DNA of 64,000 nucleotides from an uncultured Bacilli bacterium (GCA_944359725.1 CALVSY010000006.1:1-64000), one strand, 5' to 3'; positions 7,327-17,607 are shown, counted from the first letter of the stretch. The notes: a model not told the origin generated them from the letters alone. Translations and numbers: made by a program.

Positions 7327-8385
7327 TTAGATTTTTTGATTATTTTTTACTTCTTTTAGTACGTCTTTATAATCATCACCTGTTGTATCACTTAATATTC
7401 TTAAATAACTTTCATATCTATGAATATTTATAATTCCATTTAAAACACTTTTTTTAACAGCACATTTATTTATTGGTTCTTTAAAATGAATGCAATCTTT
7501 ATACTTGCATTTATCATTTAGGTCTTTAAACTCTGAAAAATAATATTTTATCTCCTCTTTTTTTAGCTGCGATAAATTAAGACTTCTAATACCTGGAGTA
7601 TCGATTATAGATGAATTATGATTCCACATATAATACGTACTTTTAGTTGTTGTATGTCTTCCTCTTTTAGTTTTACCACCGACACTATTTATTTTTACAT
7701 TATCATTTCCTGTTATTAAACTTGTTAAAGATGATTTTCCAACACCACTATTACCTACAAATATTGCTTGTTTTTCTTTTAACATTTCTTTTAATTCACT
7801 AATTCCTGTTTTATCATAAGTTGATGTTTCAATAACTTTTATTCCTATATCTTTATATGTTTTAAGTAATTCTTCTTCTTTTTTTGTTTTTAAATCAGAT
7901 TTATTTAAAACAATTATATATGGAATTTTACTATTTTCTAAAATCATTATATATCTATCAACAAACCTAGGATGAAACATAGGCTCTTTAAAAGATGCAA
8001 CAATAACAGCAAAATCTATATTACATGCAATTATTTTATTTGTAAAAGAATTATCATTTAATTTAGAACCATCTTTTACCATTCTTGATAATATATTTTT
8101 TCTTTTAATAAGATTAGTAATAATATAATTATTATTTTCATTTTTAATTAAAATCTTATCTCCTGGATATATAACTTTGTTACATGGATAATTAATTTCA
8201 TTTTTTAATTTTGCCAATATAACTTTATCCTGGTACAAAACAAATGCATCATTATATCTTACTTCTATAACAACCCCATAATTACTTGATTTTTCTATAA
8301 CAAAATCGTTTTTTATTTCTATATGTTTATTCTTATTTTTTCTTTTCTTACGTTTAAAACTTTCATAAGAATTTAAATGTGGCAT
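7327..8385 (-). CDS. rsgA: Ribosome small subunit-dependent GTPase A
   Basis: 352 residues. The circularly permuted GTPase order is diagnostic: NKSDL (G4, about residue 161) precedes GNSGVGKSSL (G1, about 211) and DTPG (G3, about 262). An N-terminal OB-fold contains GVVIEVRYNDAFVL, and the C-terminal zinc site includes CKYKDC..H..C near 295-310. RsgA checks late 30S subunit maturation and is stimulated by ribosomes. The N-terminus carries an unusually long Lys/Arg-rich stretch (residues 11-22), likely an RNA contact. It ends a short run with cdd and metG. Confidence 0.93.
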   Translation of the reverse strand: MPHLNSYESFKRKKRKNKNKHIEIKNDFVIEKSSNYGVVIEVRYNDAFVLYQDKVILAKLKNEINYPCNKVIYPGDKILIKNENNNYIITNLIKRKNILSRMVKDGSKLNDNSFTNKIIACNIDFAVIVASFKEPMFHPRFVDRYIMILENSKIPYIIVLNKSDLKTKKEEELLKTYKDIGIKVIETSTYDKTGISELKEMLKEKQAIFVGNSGVGKSSLTSLITGNDNVKINSVGGKTKRGRHTTTKSTYYMWNHNSSIIDTPGIRSLNLSQLKKEEIKYYFSEFKDLNDKCKYKDCIHFKEPINKCAVKKSVLNGIINIHRYESYLRILSDTTGDDYKDVLKEVKNNQKI

Positions 8386-8397
8386 ATAACACTTCCT

Positions 8398-8802
8398 TTA
8401 TTTGTAATATTTTTCACCCCACCATTTAGGTATTAATTCTTTTAATTTTACCGTTTTAAAATTATCAGTATCAACTAAAATTTCTATTTCAGGACTATTT
8501 TTTGATAACTGCATCATAAACTCCATACATGCACCACATGGAAGCATAGGCTTTTTATCTTCACCTAAACACACAACCTTCTTTATTTCTGTTTCTCCCT
8601 CACAAATCATAGATACAATTGCACTACGCTCTGCACATAAACCTAATGAGCATGATGTATCTATACATATTCCTTGATAAATATTTCCTTTATCAGTTTT
8701 TATAGATGCTGCAACACCACCATAACTTATAAATTCATCATCTTTAGATATTGATAATTTCTTTTCAGCTATATCAATTAATTCTTTCCATTCTTTATTC
8801 AT
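8398..8802 (-). CDS. Cytidine deaminase-family protein
   Basis: About 134 residues from the ATG at 8802 (AAGGTGATATAT before it). The zinc motifs are CAERSA (with catalytic Glu) and PCGACMEF, as in homotetrameric cytidine and blasticidin-S deaminases. The substrate-pocket segment reads SYGGVAASIKT rather than the usual SxxxVGAA, so specificity for cytidine/deoxycytidine is likely but not certain. It sits 13 bp from rsgA and 50 bp downstream of metG. Confidence 0.8.
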   Translation of the reverse strand: MNKEWKELIDIAEKKLSISKDDEFISYGGVAASIKTDKGNIYQGICIDTSCSLGLCAERSAIVSMICEGETEIKKVVCLGEDKKPMLPCGACMEFMMQLSKNSPEIEILVDTDNFKTVKLKELIPKWWGEKYYK

Positions 8803-8853
8803 ATATATCACCTTCTTTTATTACTATAATTGTACCACAAAAGAAATTCATTT

Positions 8854-10479
8854 TTATAATTTACTTATTTCTTCATCTATGATTTTTTTATCATATCTTT
8901 CATATAAGGGGTTAATATCGTTTGAAATATCAACTTTATCAATAGACTTATATCCCCAATTACTATTACTAATTCTTAAATATTCATCAACTTTGTCACA
9001 CGTAAATGGCAAATATGGTTTTAATAAAGTATTTACATTATAAATTATGTTGCAACAATTAAATAGTACATCATTACATTTTTGTTTATTTTCTTTTACT
9101 AAAATCCAAGGAGCTTTTTCATCAAAGTACTTATTCGCATAACTTATAAAATCAAATATTTCATTTATACCCTCTTTTACGTTTGCGTTTTCAATATATT
9201 CTCCTACGTTTTTATATAATTCTTTAAGTTTACTTTGTATTTGATCTTCTATTTTTGCTTTAGATAATCTTCCATCAAAAGATTTATTAATAAACTTTAG
9301 CGTCCTATTAATAAAATTACCCCATTTTCCAAGTAATTCTCCGTTATGAGAATTTATAAAGTCAGTCCATGAAAAATTAAAATCTTTTTTTACTGCATCA
9401 TTTGATAAAAAGAAATACCTAATACTATCAGCAGGATATTTATCTAGTAAATATCTTAGACTTATATAATTACCACTGCTTTTTGATAATTTCTTATTTT
9501 CAATTGTTAGATAATTATCACTTACTATATAATCTGGAAGTTTATAATTTTCTTTAGTAGCTAAAAGAAGTGATGGAAAAATAATGGTATGAAATGGAAT
9601 ATTATCTTTTGCATGCACTAAATATATTTTATTGTCATGATTACTTTTCCAAAAATGATTCCAGTCTAAACCAATTTCTTCACAATGTTTTTTACAAGCT
9701 GTTACATATCCCCAAACATTTTCAAACCAACCATATATTTTTTTATCTTCATATCCTTTTATAGGTACTTCTATACCCCAATTTAAACTTCTAGATGCAC
9801 ATCTATCTAAAATACCTTCTTTTAAATATCTTTTTGTAAATGAAACCGAGTTTTGCCTCCATTTATCTTTACTTTTATTACATAGTTTATTAATGTCCTT
9901 TTGAAACTTTGATAATGCAAAATATAAATTATTCGTTTCTTTAAGTGTAGTTTTATTACCGCACAACGCACATTTAGTATTAATAACCTCATTAATGTTT
10001 AATAAACTTCCACATTTTTCACATTCATCTCCTTTAACATCAGCTCCACACTTAGGGCAAACTCCTACAATATAACGATCTGCTAAAAATAAATTACAAT
10101 GCTCACAATATAATTGTTTTTCTTTCTTTTCATATAAATATCCATTATCATAATATTTTTTAAATACGTTTTGCACAAACCTTTTATGATATAAATCATC
10201 AGTTCTATTATATAAATCAAAACTAATACCTAAATCTTTCCAATCTTTAGAAAAACTTTCATGGCATAAATCAACTAATTCCTTTTGTGTTTTCTTCTCC
10301 TTTAAAGCTTTAATATCAATCGGTGTGCCATGACAATCCGTTCCCGACACTAGACATACATTTTCTCCTTTCAACCTATAATATCTTGCTATCACGTCAC
10401 CCGGTAAGCTACTTGCAGCATGACCTATGTGCAGCTCTCCATTTGCAAAAGGCCAACTAATTCCAACTAAAACATTCAT
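8854..10479 (-). CDS. metG: Methionyl-tRNA synthetase
   Basis: 541 residues, class Ia. HIGH is at residues 17-20 (ELHIGH) and the KMSKS equivalent is KLSKSSGN (about 335). Two zinc knuckles lie in the connective peptide (CEHCNLFL..CPKC and CEKCGSLL..CALC), which makes it the double-knuckle MetRS type. It has no C-terminal tRNA-binding (EMAP/Trbp111) domain. It charges initiator and elongator tRNA-Met. A T-box leader with an AUG specifier precedes it, so expression should rise when tRNA-Met is uncharged. Confidence 0.95.
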   Translation of the reverse strand: MNVLVGISWPFANGELHIGHAASSLPGDVIARYYRLKGENVCLVSGTDCHGTPIDIKALKEKKTQKELVDLCHESFSKDWKDLGISFDLYNRTDDLYHKRFVQNVFKKYYDNGYLYEKKEKQLYCEHCNLFLADRYIVGVCPKCGADVKGDECEKCGSLLNINEVINTKCALCGNKTTLKETNNLYFALSKFQKDINKLCNKSKDKWRQNSVSFTKRYLKEGILDRCASRSLNWGIEVPIKGYEDKKIYGWFENVWGYVTACKKHCEEIGLDWNHFWKSNHDNKIYLVHAKDNIPFHTIIFPSLLLATKENYKLPDYIVSDNYLTIENKKLSKSSGNYISLRYLLDKYPADSIRYFFLSNDAVKKDFNFSWTDFINSHNGELLGKWGNFINRTLKFINKSFDGRLSKAKIEDQIQSKLKELYKNVGEYIENANVKEGINEIFDFISYANKYFDEKAPWILVKENKQKCNDVLFNCCNIIYNVNTLLKPYLPFTCDKVDEYLRISNSNWGYKSIDKVDISNDINPLYERYDKKIIDEEISKL

Positions 10480-10501
10480 TTAAAACATCTCCTTTCAAAT
10501 A

Positions 10502-10815
10502 AAAAACCTCTTAGAACTTTATTTGTTCTAAGAGGTGAATATATCACGTTACCACTCTTTTTTATTAATGCATTACTACATTAACCTTACTAACCTACTT
10601 ATGTCTTAGCATAGTTATAGGTCTGTGCTATAACAGGCACACCTGTAGTAACTTACTTACATTTCAGTTACTCACCTTAAGGTCCATGTTCGAAAAATTA
10701 CTATATCCTCCCTCTCACCTAACGGAGTTCTCTTTAATACTTTAATTTTTCTACTCTTCCTATCAATGGCTTTGTGATTGATTAAAAATATATCATGATT
10801 TATATTATTTGTCAA
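10502..10815 (-). promoter_or_regulatory. T-box leader of metG (AUG specifier) with promoter
   Basis: Promoter TTGACA (10810-10815), 17-bp spacer, TATATT (10787-10792). The leader has stem I features (GATAGGAAGAGTAG, AAAGAGAAC, GGTGAGAGGG). The specifier context is GAAC-ATG-GACC with ATG at 10685-10687, agreeing with the downstream gene. The T-box core is AGAGTGGTAACGTG (10545-10558), slightly off consensus. The terminator ACCTCTTAGAAC / GTTCTAAGAGGT plus T-run lies at 10502-10537. Confidence 0.92.
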
Positions 10816-10841
10816 ATTAAACCTATAATGCCATATTATGA

Positions 10842-12038
10842 TTATTTTATAACTATTTTTACAAATTTTTTCTTTCCTTTTTGAATTACAAGTTCGTTAT
10901 TAACAAATTTTTTAAAAGTAATAACGGTATTAACATCATTTACTTTTGTTCCATTTAAGCTAATTCCATTTTGTTCAATCAATCTTCTCCCTTCTGACTT
11001 TGATGGAACAATTTTAGATAACAGTAATAAATCAGGTAATGAAATACCATTATCTATAATAGAACTTTCTATTTTTATTTCTTCAATATTATCGGGTATA
11101 CCACCTTTAGCAACTGTTTTATATCTCTCTTCAGCTTGTTTTATAAATTGTTCCCCATGATACATTTTAATTATTTCTCTAGCATACACTCTATGAGCTT
11201 CTACCACATCTTTTTCTGTAATTTTATTCGCTTCTTCTAAATTTATATCTGTAGTAAGTTTAAAATAATTCATCAATACATCATCAGGAATTCTCATTGC
11301 TTTTTCATACATAATCTCCGGGCTTTCATCAACACCAATATAATTTCCTAATGATTTACTCATTTTTTCTTTTCCATCTAAACCCACTAATAATGGAAAA
11401 CACATAACATCTTGAGGCTCTTGTCCATAATCCCTTTGCAATTCTCTACCAACTAATAAATTAAAGGTTTGATCTGTTCCACCTATTTCAATATCCGCAT
11501 GTAATGCGACAGAATCATATCCTTGCATTAATGGATATAAAAATTCATGAATACCTATTGGAATATTGTTTTTAAATCTGTTTGCGAAATCATCTCTTTC
11601 AAGAATTCTAGCAACCGTATATTTGCCAGTTAAATTAATTACATCTTCAAATGACATTTTTGAAAGCCATTCAGAATTATAAGCTATTTTAATTTTACTT
11701 GGATCTAAAATTTTTGCAACTTGCTTAAAATACGTTTCTCCATTTTTTCGAGTTTCTTCAAAACTTAATGAGGGTCTTGTTTTGGATTTTCCAGAAGGAT
11801 CACCAATCATAGCAGTAAAATCACCAATAACAAAAACTATTTCATGTCCTAATTCTTGTAGAATTTTTAATGCTCTAAGTGGAACAGTATGTCCCAAATG
11901 TAAATCTGGTCTTGATGGATCAGCCCCAAATTTAACAATCAGTTTTTTTCCACTATTTAATTTTTCCATTAATGTTTCCTTATTATGAACTTCTACAGAT
12001 CTTCTTAATATTAAATCAATTTGTTCTTCTTTTTCCAT
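10842..12038 (-). CDS. tyrS: Tyrosyl-tRNA synthetase
   Basis: 398 residues, class Ic. DLHLGH is at about residues 45-50, the KMSKS loop (EKMSKSLGN) near 229, and a C-terminal S4 domain with SEGRRLIEQNGISLNG binds tRNA. It activates tyrosine and charges tRNA-Tyr. The ATG at 12036-12038 has AAAGGAGATAGAAG as binding site. That site lies inside a small Tyr-rich ORF (12011-12115) that overlaps the tyrS start in another frame, so translation may be coupled to it. A T-box leader controls transcription. Confidence 0.95.
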   Translation of the reverse strand: MEKEEQIDLILRRSVEVHNKETLMEKLNSGKKLIVKFGADPSRPDLHLGHTVPLRALKILQELGHEIVFVIGDFTAMIGDPSGKSKTRPSLSFEETRKNGETYFKQVAKILDPSKIKIAYNSEWLSKMSFEDVINLTGKYTVARILERDDFANRFKNNIPIGIHEFLYPLMQGYDSVALHADIEIGGTDQTFNLLVGRELQRDYGQEPQDVMCFPLLVGLDGKEKMSKSLGNYIGVDESPEIMYEKAMRIPDDVLMNYFKLTTDINLEEANKITEKDVVEAHRVYAREIIKMYHGEQFIKQAEERYKTVAKGGIPDNIEEIKIESSIIDNGISLPDLLLLSKIVPSKSEGRRLIEQNGISLNGTKVNDVNTVITFKKFVNNELVIQKGKKKFVKIVIK

Positions 12039-12115
12039 CTTCTATCTCCTTTATGATTTGTACAGTTAATTAAATTACAATCATCAAAGCAATAATAGTA
12101 ATAATCACTATCCAT
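12011..12115 (-). CDS. 34-codon Tyr-rich ORF overlapping tyrS start
   Basis: It starts with ATG at 12113-12115 behind a perfect AAGGAGGTGG site, placed after the T-box terminator. It encodes MDSDYYYYCFDDC at the start, four consecutive tyrosine codons followed by Cys residues spaced C-x3-C-x4-C with a His nearby. It ends inside tyrS out of frame. It could be a translational leader whose ribosome stalls when Tyr-tRNA is scarce, or a tiny metal-binding protein. Support is the strong binding site, composition and position. Confidence 0.55.
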   Translation of the reverse strand: MDSDYYYYCFDDCNLINCTNHKGDRRWKKKNKLI

Positions 12116-12135
12116 ACAAACCACCTCCTTGAAAT

Positions 12136-12384
12136 AAAAAACGAGCAAACATCCAAAAGGACGAATTGCTCGTGGTACCACCTTTATTTGTAATAATAGC
12201 TTATTACCTCTTACCTATAACGGGATTATCCGATTTAAAATCATCATTTGTAATTCATTATTTTAATTGTACTTGTTTTCACCAGCCACAAGTTCTCTTT
12301 AAAACATTATAAAATAATTACTTCGAGTGAATCGCTTTTTAATTAACTTATACAAAGTTTAACATTATTTATAATAGTTGTCAA
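12136..12384 (-). promoter_or_regulatory. T-box leader of tyrS (UAC specifier) with promoter
   Basis: Promoter TTGACA (12379-12384), 17-bp spacer, TAAACT (12356-12361); the -35 abuts the valS stop codon. AAAGAGAAC and GGCTGGTGAAAAC mark stem I, and TAC at 12269-12271 is the likely specifier. The T-box core is AAAGGTGGTACCACG (12171-12185). The terminator ACGAGCAA / TTGCTCGT with T-run is at 12136-12173. Confidence 0.88.
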
Positions 12385-12385
12385 A

Positions 12386-14794
12386 TCAAATTTCTAATTC
12401 AATTTCTTTTATATTATAATCATCATTAATAATACTTAAATTAAGTTCATCAATAAATAACGTTGCTTTAAAATCTTTTATTGATTTATCAATTGCATTT
12501 TTCAAATTATTAGATACTTCAATATTCATTTTCTTAATTGGTGTTTTTAACGAAACGTTATTATTTGTTTTAATACCTCTTGCATAACTAATTATTTGCA
12601 TAATTTGATCACCAAATTTAATTTCATCTTTAAAATCAAATTTAAGCTCTTTTATATTTGTTAAATGAATAGATTTGTTATCATGATATAAATCTTGATA
12701 TATTTCTTCTGTTATATATGGGAAGAATATACTAAAATCTTGCAATAACTTATATAGTAGTATATAAATTGTTTTTTGACCAGAATATCTTGCTTTTTCT
12801 CCAAATTCTTCTGGTCTATATAATCTGTGTTTTACGATTTCAATATAATTATCGCAAAAGTTCCAAAAAAATTTTTCTAATACATTTAACCCCAATCCAA
12901 TTTCATAATTATCTAAATATTTAATATATTCCTTTTCCATATTAGTGAAATTTCCTATAATCCATTTATCAATGTATTCATAATCGTCAAATGGTTTATC
13001 TTTATAATCGGAAAGATGCATTTGAATAAACTTAGATACATTCCATATTTTATTAACTAATTTACGTCCTCTTTGTAAAGTTTCTTCACTAAATGTTATA
13101 TCAGTACCTAGCCTTCCAGAAGCAGCCCAATATCTTACTACATCAGCTGAATATTGTTTTATAAGATCTAATGGTTCTACTTTAGAATTACCTTTACTTT
13201 TACTTATTTTCTCACCTTTGTTTGCCATTACAAATCCAGAAATCATAACATTTTCCCAAGGTTTAATACCAAAGTGATAAAAACTTTTAACTATGGTATA
13301 AAAATCCCATGTTCTTATTATTTCGGATGCATTTGTTCTTAAGCTCATTGGTTTTAATATTTGCTCATAATTATCTTTTTCACCATACTTCATGTTTATT
13401 AATGGAGTTACTGATGATGTTGCCCACGTATCCATTACATCTTTCTCTGGTATAAATTTTTTACATCCGCATTTAGGACATTTTTCTGTTAAGGGACTAT
13501 CGATAAGAGGATTTACTGGAAGTTGTTCTTTTGAAGCAAAAATCGGTTCACCACAATCTTTACAATACCATACTGGAAATGGTACTCCAAAATATCTTTG
13601 CCTTGATATACACCAGTCCCAGGCAATATTGTTTACCCATTCATCATATCTATTATGCATATGTGAAGGGTACCAATTAATTTCTTTTCCTATTTTTAAG
13701 AAGTCTTCCTTATGGTTCATTATATCAATAAACCATTGTTTCATTACTGCATATTCAACTTCTTTTCCACATCTTTCATGTGTTTGTACCTCGTGTTCTA
13801 GATCTTCAATCTTAACAATAAATCCGGCATTTTGAAGGTCATCTATTATCTGTTTTCTTGCTTCCTTTATTTTTAGACCACCATAATTAGGAACAGTGTC
13901 AATAATTTTACCATCATCAGTAAAAATATATTTTAATGGCAAGTTATATTTTTTCCACCACTCAATATCAGTTTGATCACCAAAAGTGCAACACATAACA
14001 ATTCCCGTGCCTTTATCCATTGCAACTTTTTCATCAGCCATGATTGGAACTTCTACATCAATCACAGGTATATGAGCTGTTTTACCAATTAAATGCTTAT
14101 GTTCCTCATCATTAGGATTTACAAAAACACTTACTATTGCAGGAAGAAGTTCAGGTCTTGTTGTAGCTATTGTAAATTCTTCACCATCTTCTACAGTTTT
14201 AAAATTAATATAATTAAAAGTCGTTTTAATTGTTTTTGGTTCAAGTTCTGCTTGTGCTATAGAAGTTAAACATTCATTGCACCATAAAGCTGGACTTTCT
14301 TTATGATAACAGTATTCCTTTTTAATCAAATCAAGAAATGACAATTGACTTATCTTAATTGTGGAAGGACTAACTGTTTTATAATGCATGCTCCAATCAG
14401 TGCTTACTCCAAGTCTAGAAAACAAATCTTGAAATTCAGTTTCATATTTATCGGTTGTTTTGTAGCATAAATCAGAGAACTTTTCCCTACCTATTTCATG
14501 AGCTTTTTTACCTTGTTCTTTTTCTACTAACCTTTCACTCGGAAGTCCATTATCATCAAATCCAAATGGATAAAATACGTTGTATCCTCTTATTCTTTTA
14601 TACCTTGCAATCATTTCTGCTTGCGAATAAGAAAAAATATGTCCAATATGTATTTTTCCATTAACGGTTGGTGGAGGTGTATCTATTGAATATACTTTTC
14701 TATGATCTGGCTTAAATTCGTATATTTTATTTTCTTTCCAATAATTTAACCATTTTTCTTCTTTTTCAAGTGAATTATATTTTTTATCTAACAT
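12386..14794 (-). CDS. valS: Valyl-tRNA synthetase, copy 1 (T-box controlled)
   Basis: 802 residues, class Ia. IHIGH is at 48-52 in the ValS context DTPPPTVNG, the CP1 editing domain carries TIATTRPELL, and KISKSKGN is the KMSKS loop. GWDDNGLP-type FGFDDNGLPSERLVEKE and two zinc-like Cys clusters match the archaeal/Mollicutes-style ValRS. It ends shortly after the anticodon-binding domain, without the C-terminal coiled coil of E. coli-type ValS. It is followed upstream by a second full-length valS. Its T-box has a GUA specifier, confirming valine. Confidence 0.92.
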   Translation of the reverse strand: MLDKKYNSLEKEEKWLNYWKENKIYEFKPDHRKVYSIDTPPPTVNGKIHIGHIFSYSQAEMIARYKRIRGYNVFYPFGFDDNGLPSERLVEKEQGKKAHEIGREKFSDLCYKTTDKYETEFQDLFSRLGVSTDWSMHYKTVSPSTIKISQLSFLDLIKKEYCYHKESPALWCNECLTSIAQAELEPKTIKTTFNYINFKTVEDGEEFTIATTRPELLPAIVSVFVNPNDEEHKHLIGKTAHIPVIDVEVPIMADEKVAMDKGTGIVMCCTFGDQTDIEWWKKYNLPLKYIFTDDGKIIDTVPNYGGLKIKEARKQIIDDLQNAGFIVKIEDLEHEVQTHERCGKEVEYAVMKQWFIDIMNHKEDFLKIGKEINWYPSHMHNRYDEWVNNIAWDWCISRQRYFGVPFPVWYCKDCGEPIFASKEQLPVNPLIDSPLTEKCPKCGCKKFIPEKDVMDTWATSSVTPLINMKYGEKDNYEQILKPMSLRTNASEIIRTWDFYTIVKSFYHFGIKPWENVMISGFVMANKGEKISKSKGNSKVEPLDLIKQYSADVVRYWAASGRLGTDITFSEETLQRGRKLVNKIWNVSKFIQMHLSDYKDKPFDDYEYIDKWIIGNFTNMEKEYIKYLDNYEIGLGLNVLEKFFWNFCDNYIEIVKHRLYRPEEFGEKARYSGQKTIYILLYKLLQDFSIFFPYITEEIYQDLYHDNKSIHLTNIKELKFDFKDEIKFGDQIMQIISYARGIKTNNNVSLKTPIKKMNIEVSNNLKNAIDKSIKDFKATLFIDELNLSIINDDYNIKEIELEI

Positions 14795-14813
14795 TTCAAT
14801 TCCTTCCTTTCAT

Positions 14814-15080
14814 AAAAAAAGTTCATCCTAATCAAAGGATGAACTTAAAGTCCACGGTACCACCTTAATTCATATTATTTTATAATATGCAACTTGATAC
14901 TTTAACGCAGTAATACGTAATTTCCTACTAATAGTTCAGAAAAAAATGCTCCCAAGCTACCTTCAATTACCTTTTATGCAAATTCACACCAACCACTTGC
15001 TCTCTTTAATAAATTAATAATTTACTCCTCTTGTTCCCAGCAGATGTAAATATTATACCAATTTCTATTCATTTATTCAA
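14814..15080 (-). promoter_or_regulatory. T-box leader of valS copy 1 (GUA specifier) with promoter
   Basis: Promoter TTGAAT (15075-15080), 17-bp spacer, TATAAT (15052-15057). AAGAGGAGTAAA and AAAGAGAGCAAG mark stem I. The specifier context is GAAG-GTA-GC with GTA at 14958-14960. The T-box core is AAGGTGGTACCGTGG (14853-14867). The terminator AAGTTCATCC / GGATGAACTT plus a long T-run is at 14814-14846. Confidence 0.92.
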
Positions 15081-15114
15081 GAAAATTAAGTTGAATTTCA
15101 AAAAAAGATAAGTT

Positions 15115-17607
15115 TTACTGGTTTTTCTTATCTTTTTTGGCAAGTTTCATAATTTTTTGTTCTTCTTTAACTAAATTTTCTGTCGATTCCTCTTGAACAT
15201 AATTAACATCAATTTTTCTTCCAGTAATTGATACCTCTGTTATATCGCTTTTTTCAACATCTATATGTTTAGCACTAGTACAACTTTGAATATCTAAAAT
15301 CGAATCTCTTAAACATCTAATATTATCTAAAGATGTTGATATTTTTAATTCATCAATTGGTTCTTTCATTGATAAATTACGCTCAGTTTTATATTTACGA
15401 ACATCTCCAACAACCTTTTTCATTGCAGCACCAAATTCCATATACTTTTTATCAAAAGGTAGCTCTGCAAATTTACTTGTAGAAAGAAGTTCTTCTTTAA
15501 GTTTAAATTTATATAGTTCTTGATAAATATATTCTGTAATATGTGGAACAAAAGGTGAATACATTTTTAATACTTCAAGAAATACAGTTGCTAAAGTTTG
15601 TTGAGCAGCTTTTTGAGACTCTCCGTATTTATTATCAGAGTTATATAATCTTTCCTTAGCCATTTCTAAATAGTTATCACATAAATCATTCCAGAAAAAT
15701 TTATCAATTTCTTGTCTTGCTAATCCCATTTCATAATTTTCCATTTGTTGTTGATATTTTTCGAACGTTTCATGGCATCTAGAAATTAGCCATTTATCAA
15801 TAGATTGTAATTCTACATTTTGACTTAAATCAGCATCTTTAATATGCATGTCTACGAATTTAGCCGAATTCCATAGTTTATTCATAAATCTCTTTGAATT
15901 TTCTATATCCTTTGTATCAAACCATGTATCTGTTCCTAATTTGTTTGATGCAGTCCAATATCTTATCATATCTGCACCATAAGTATCTAATAAATCATTT
16001 GGAGACATTTTAGCGTTATTTTTAGATTTACTTATTTTTTCACCCTTTTTAGCAAGTACAAATCCTGAAATCATTAAATCTTTCCATGGTACTTGTCCAG
16101 TGTGATATAAGCTCTTTACAATTGAATAAAATGTCCATGTTCTTATTATTTCATGTGCATGGCTTCGCATACTCATAGGAAATAAAAATTTTCTTTCATC
16201 CTTCTCACCGTATTTCATGTTAATAAATGGCGATACTGATGAAGTAGCCCATGTATCCATTACAGCTGTTTCAGGTATAAATTCCTTGCATCCACATTTA
16301 CAAGCACCATGTGGGCTATGTTCTAATGGGTTTAATGGCAATTCTTTATCTTCAGGTATCATCACATCTCCGCAATCTTTACAATACCATACTGGAAATG
16401 GTACTCCAAAATATCTTTGTCTTGAAATACACCAATCCCATTTCAAATTGTTAACCCAATCTAAATATCTAGATTTCATAGATTCTGGATGCCAATTAAT
16501 TTCATCAGCAGCTTTAATCAATTCATCCTTTATACTTAAAATATCAATATACCATTGTGGAGAATTAATTATTTCTATTTCATTTCCGCATCTTTCATGT
16601 GTGCTTACAGAATGTGTGATTTTTTCACTTTTTACTAATAAACCTTGTTTTTGTAATTCGTCAATAATTTTCATTCTTGCATCAAGTGTTTTCATACCAC
16701 CGATTATAGCAACTTCTGGATTAATTGTTCCATCTGCTTGTATTATTTTTTTAATTGGAAGCTTGTACTCTTTTTGCCATTCCATATCTGTTTGATCTCC
16801 AAATGTACAACACATAACAACTCCTGTACCTTTGTCTATTGCAACTTTTTCATCTGCCATAATTGGAATTTGATTATTATATAATGGAACCGTAGCAGTT
16901 TTTCCAATTAAATCTTTATATCTTTCATCATTAGGATTTACAAATATTGCAACACAGCCACATAAAAATTCAGGCCTTGTTGTAGCTATTTCTAAATCTT
17001 TATTATCTACTGAAAAATTAATGTAATTAAAATAACTTTTTACATCTTTATTTTCAAGTTCTGCTTGTGCTATAGAAGTTTGACAGCAAGGACACCATAA
17101 TACTGGCATCTCCTTTCTATAAGCTTTTCCTTTTTTTAATAAATCTATAAATGACCTTTGTGAAACTTTTCTCGATAAGACATTTATAGTATCATAACCT
17201 AAATCCCAATCAGCACTAATTCCTAAGCGTTTAAATAAATCTTGAAATTCTTTAATATATTTATCTTTTGTTGTTGTACATTTTTCAATAAATTCACTTC
17301 TAGGTAAATCTTTTGCAAATATACCTTCTTCCTTTTCAACCAATCTTTCTGTTGGCAAACCATTATCATCAAAACCAAATGGATAATATACATTTTCTCC
17401 TTTTAACCTATGATACCTAACAAGCATCTCTGATTGCGTAAATGAAAATATATGTCCAACATGTAATTTACCACTTACTGTTGGAGGAGGTGTATCAACT
17501 GAATAAATTGGCCGATTATCCACACCTTTAAATTTATAAGCTTCTTTTTCTTCCCATAATTTTTGCACTTCTTTTTCATTTTCAAGAGTAAATCTTTTAT
17601 TTAACAT
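15115..17607 (-). CDS. valS: Valyl-tRNA synthetase, copy 2
   Basis: 830 residues and clearly paralogous to the neighbouring valS over its whole length: DTPPPTVSGKLHVGH (HVGH at 49-52), FGFDDNGLPTERLVEKEEG, editing-domain IATTRPEFLC, WDWCISRQRYFGVPFPVWYCKDCGD and KISKSKNN. All class Ia motifs are intact, so both copies should be active. It has a Lys-rich C-terminal extension absent from copy 1. Its own sigma-A-type promoter lacks a T-box, so it should be expressed constitutively. Confidence 0.92.
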   Translation of the reverse strand: MLNKRFTLENEKEVQKLWEEKEAYKFKGVDNRPIYSVDTPPPTVSGKLHVGHIFSFTQSEMLVRYHRLKGENVYYPFGFDDNGLPTERLVEKEEGIFAKDLPRSEFIEKCTTTKDKYIKEFQDLFKRLGISADWDLGYDTINVLSRKVSQRSFIDLLKKGKAYRKEMPVLWCPCCQTSIAQAELENKDVKSYFNYINFSVDNKDLEIATTRPEFLCGCVAIFVNPNDERYKDLIGKTATVPLYNNQIPIMADEKVAIDKGTGVVMCCTFGDQTDMEWQKEYKLPIKKIIQADGTINPEVAIIGGMKTLDARMKIIDELQKQGLLVKSEKITHSVSTHERCGNEIEIINSPQWYIDILSIKDELIKAADEINWHPESMKSRYLDWVNNLKWDWCISRQRYFGVPFPVWYCKDCGDVMIPEDKELPLNPLEHSPHGACKCGCKEFIPETAVMDTWATSSVSPFINMKYGEKDERKFLFPMSMRSHAHEIIRTWTFYSIVKSLYHTGQVPWKDLMISGFVLAKKGEKISKSKNNAKMSPNDLLDTYGADMIRYWTASNKLGTDTWFDTKDIENSKRFMNKLWNSAKFVDMHIKDADLSQNVELQSIDKWLISRCHETFEKYQQQMENYEMGLARQEIDKFFWNDLCDNYLEMAKERLYNSDNKYGESQKAAQQTLATVFLEVLKMYSPFVPHITEYIYQELYKFKLKEELLSTSKFAELPFDKKYMEFGAAMKKVVGDVRKYKTERNLSMKEPIDELKISTSLDNIRCLRDSILDIQSCTSAKHIDVEKSDITEVSITGRKIDVNYVQEESTENLVKEEQKIMKLAKKDKKNQ

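Noticed and set aside
13392-13835. Plus-strand ORF opposite valS copy 1 (and similar ones opposite valS copy 2, ftsZ, rel)
   Set aside because: Shadow of a strongly conserved gene on the other strand; no ribosome site.
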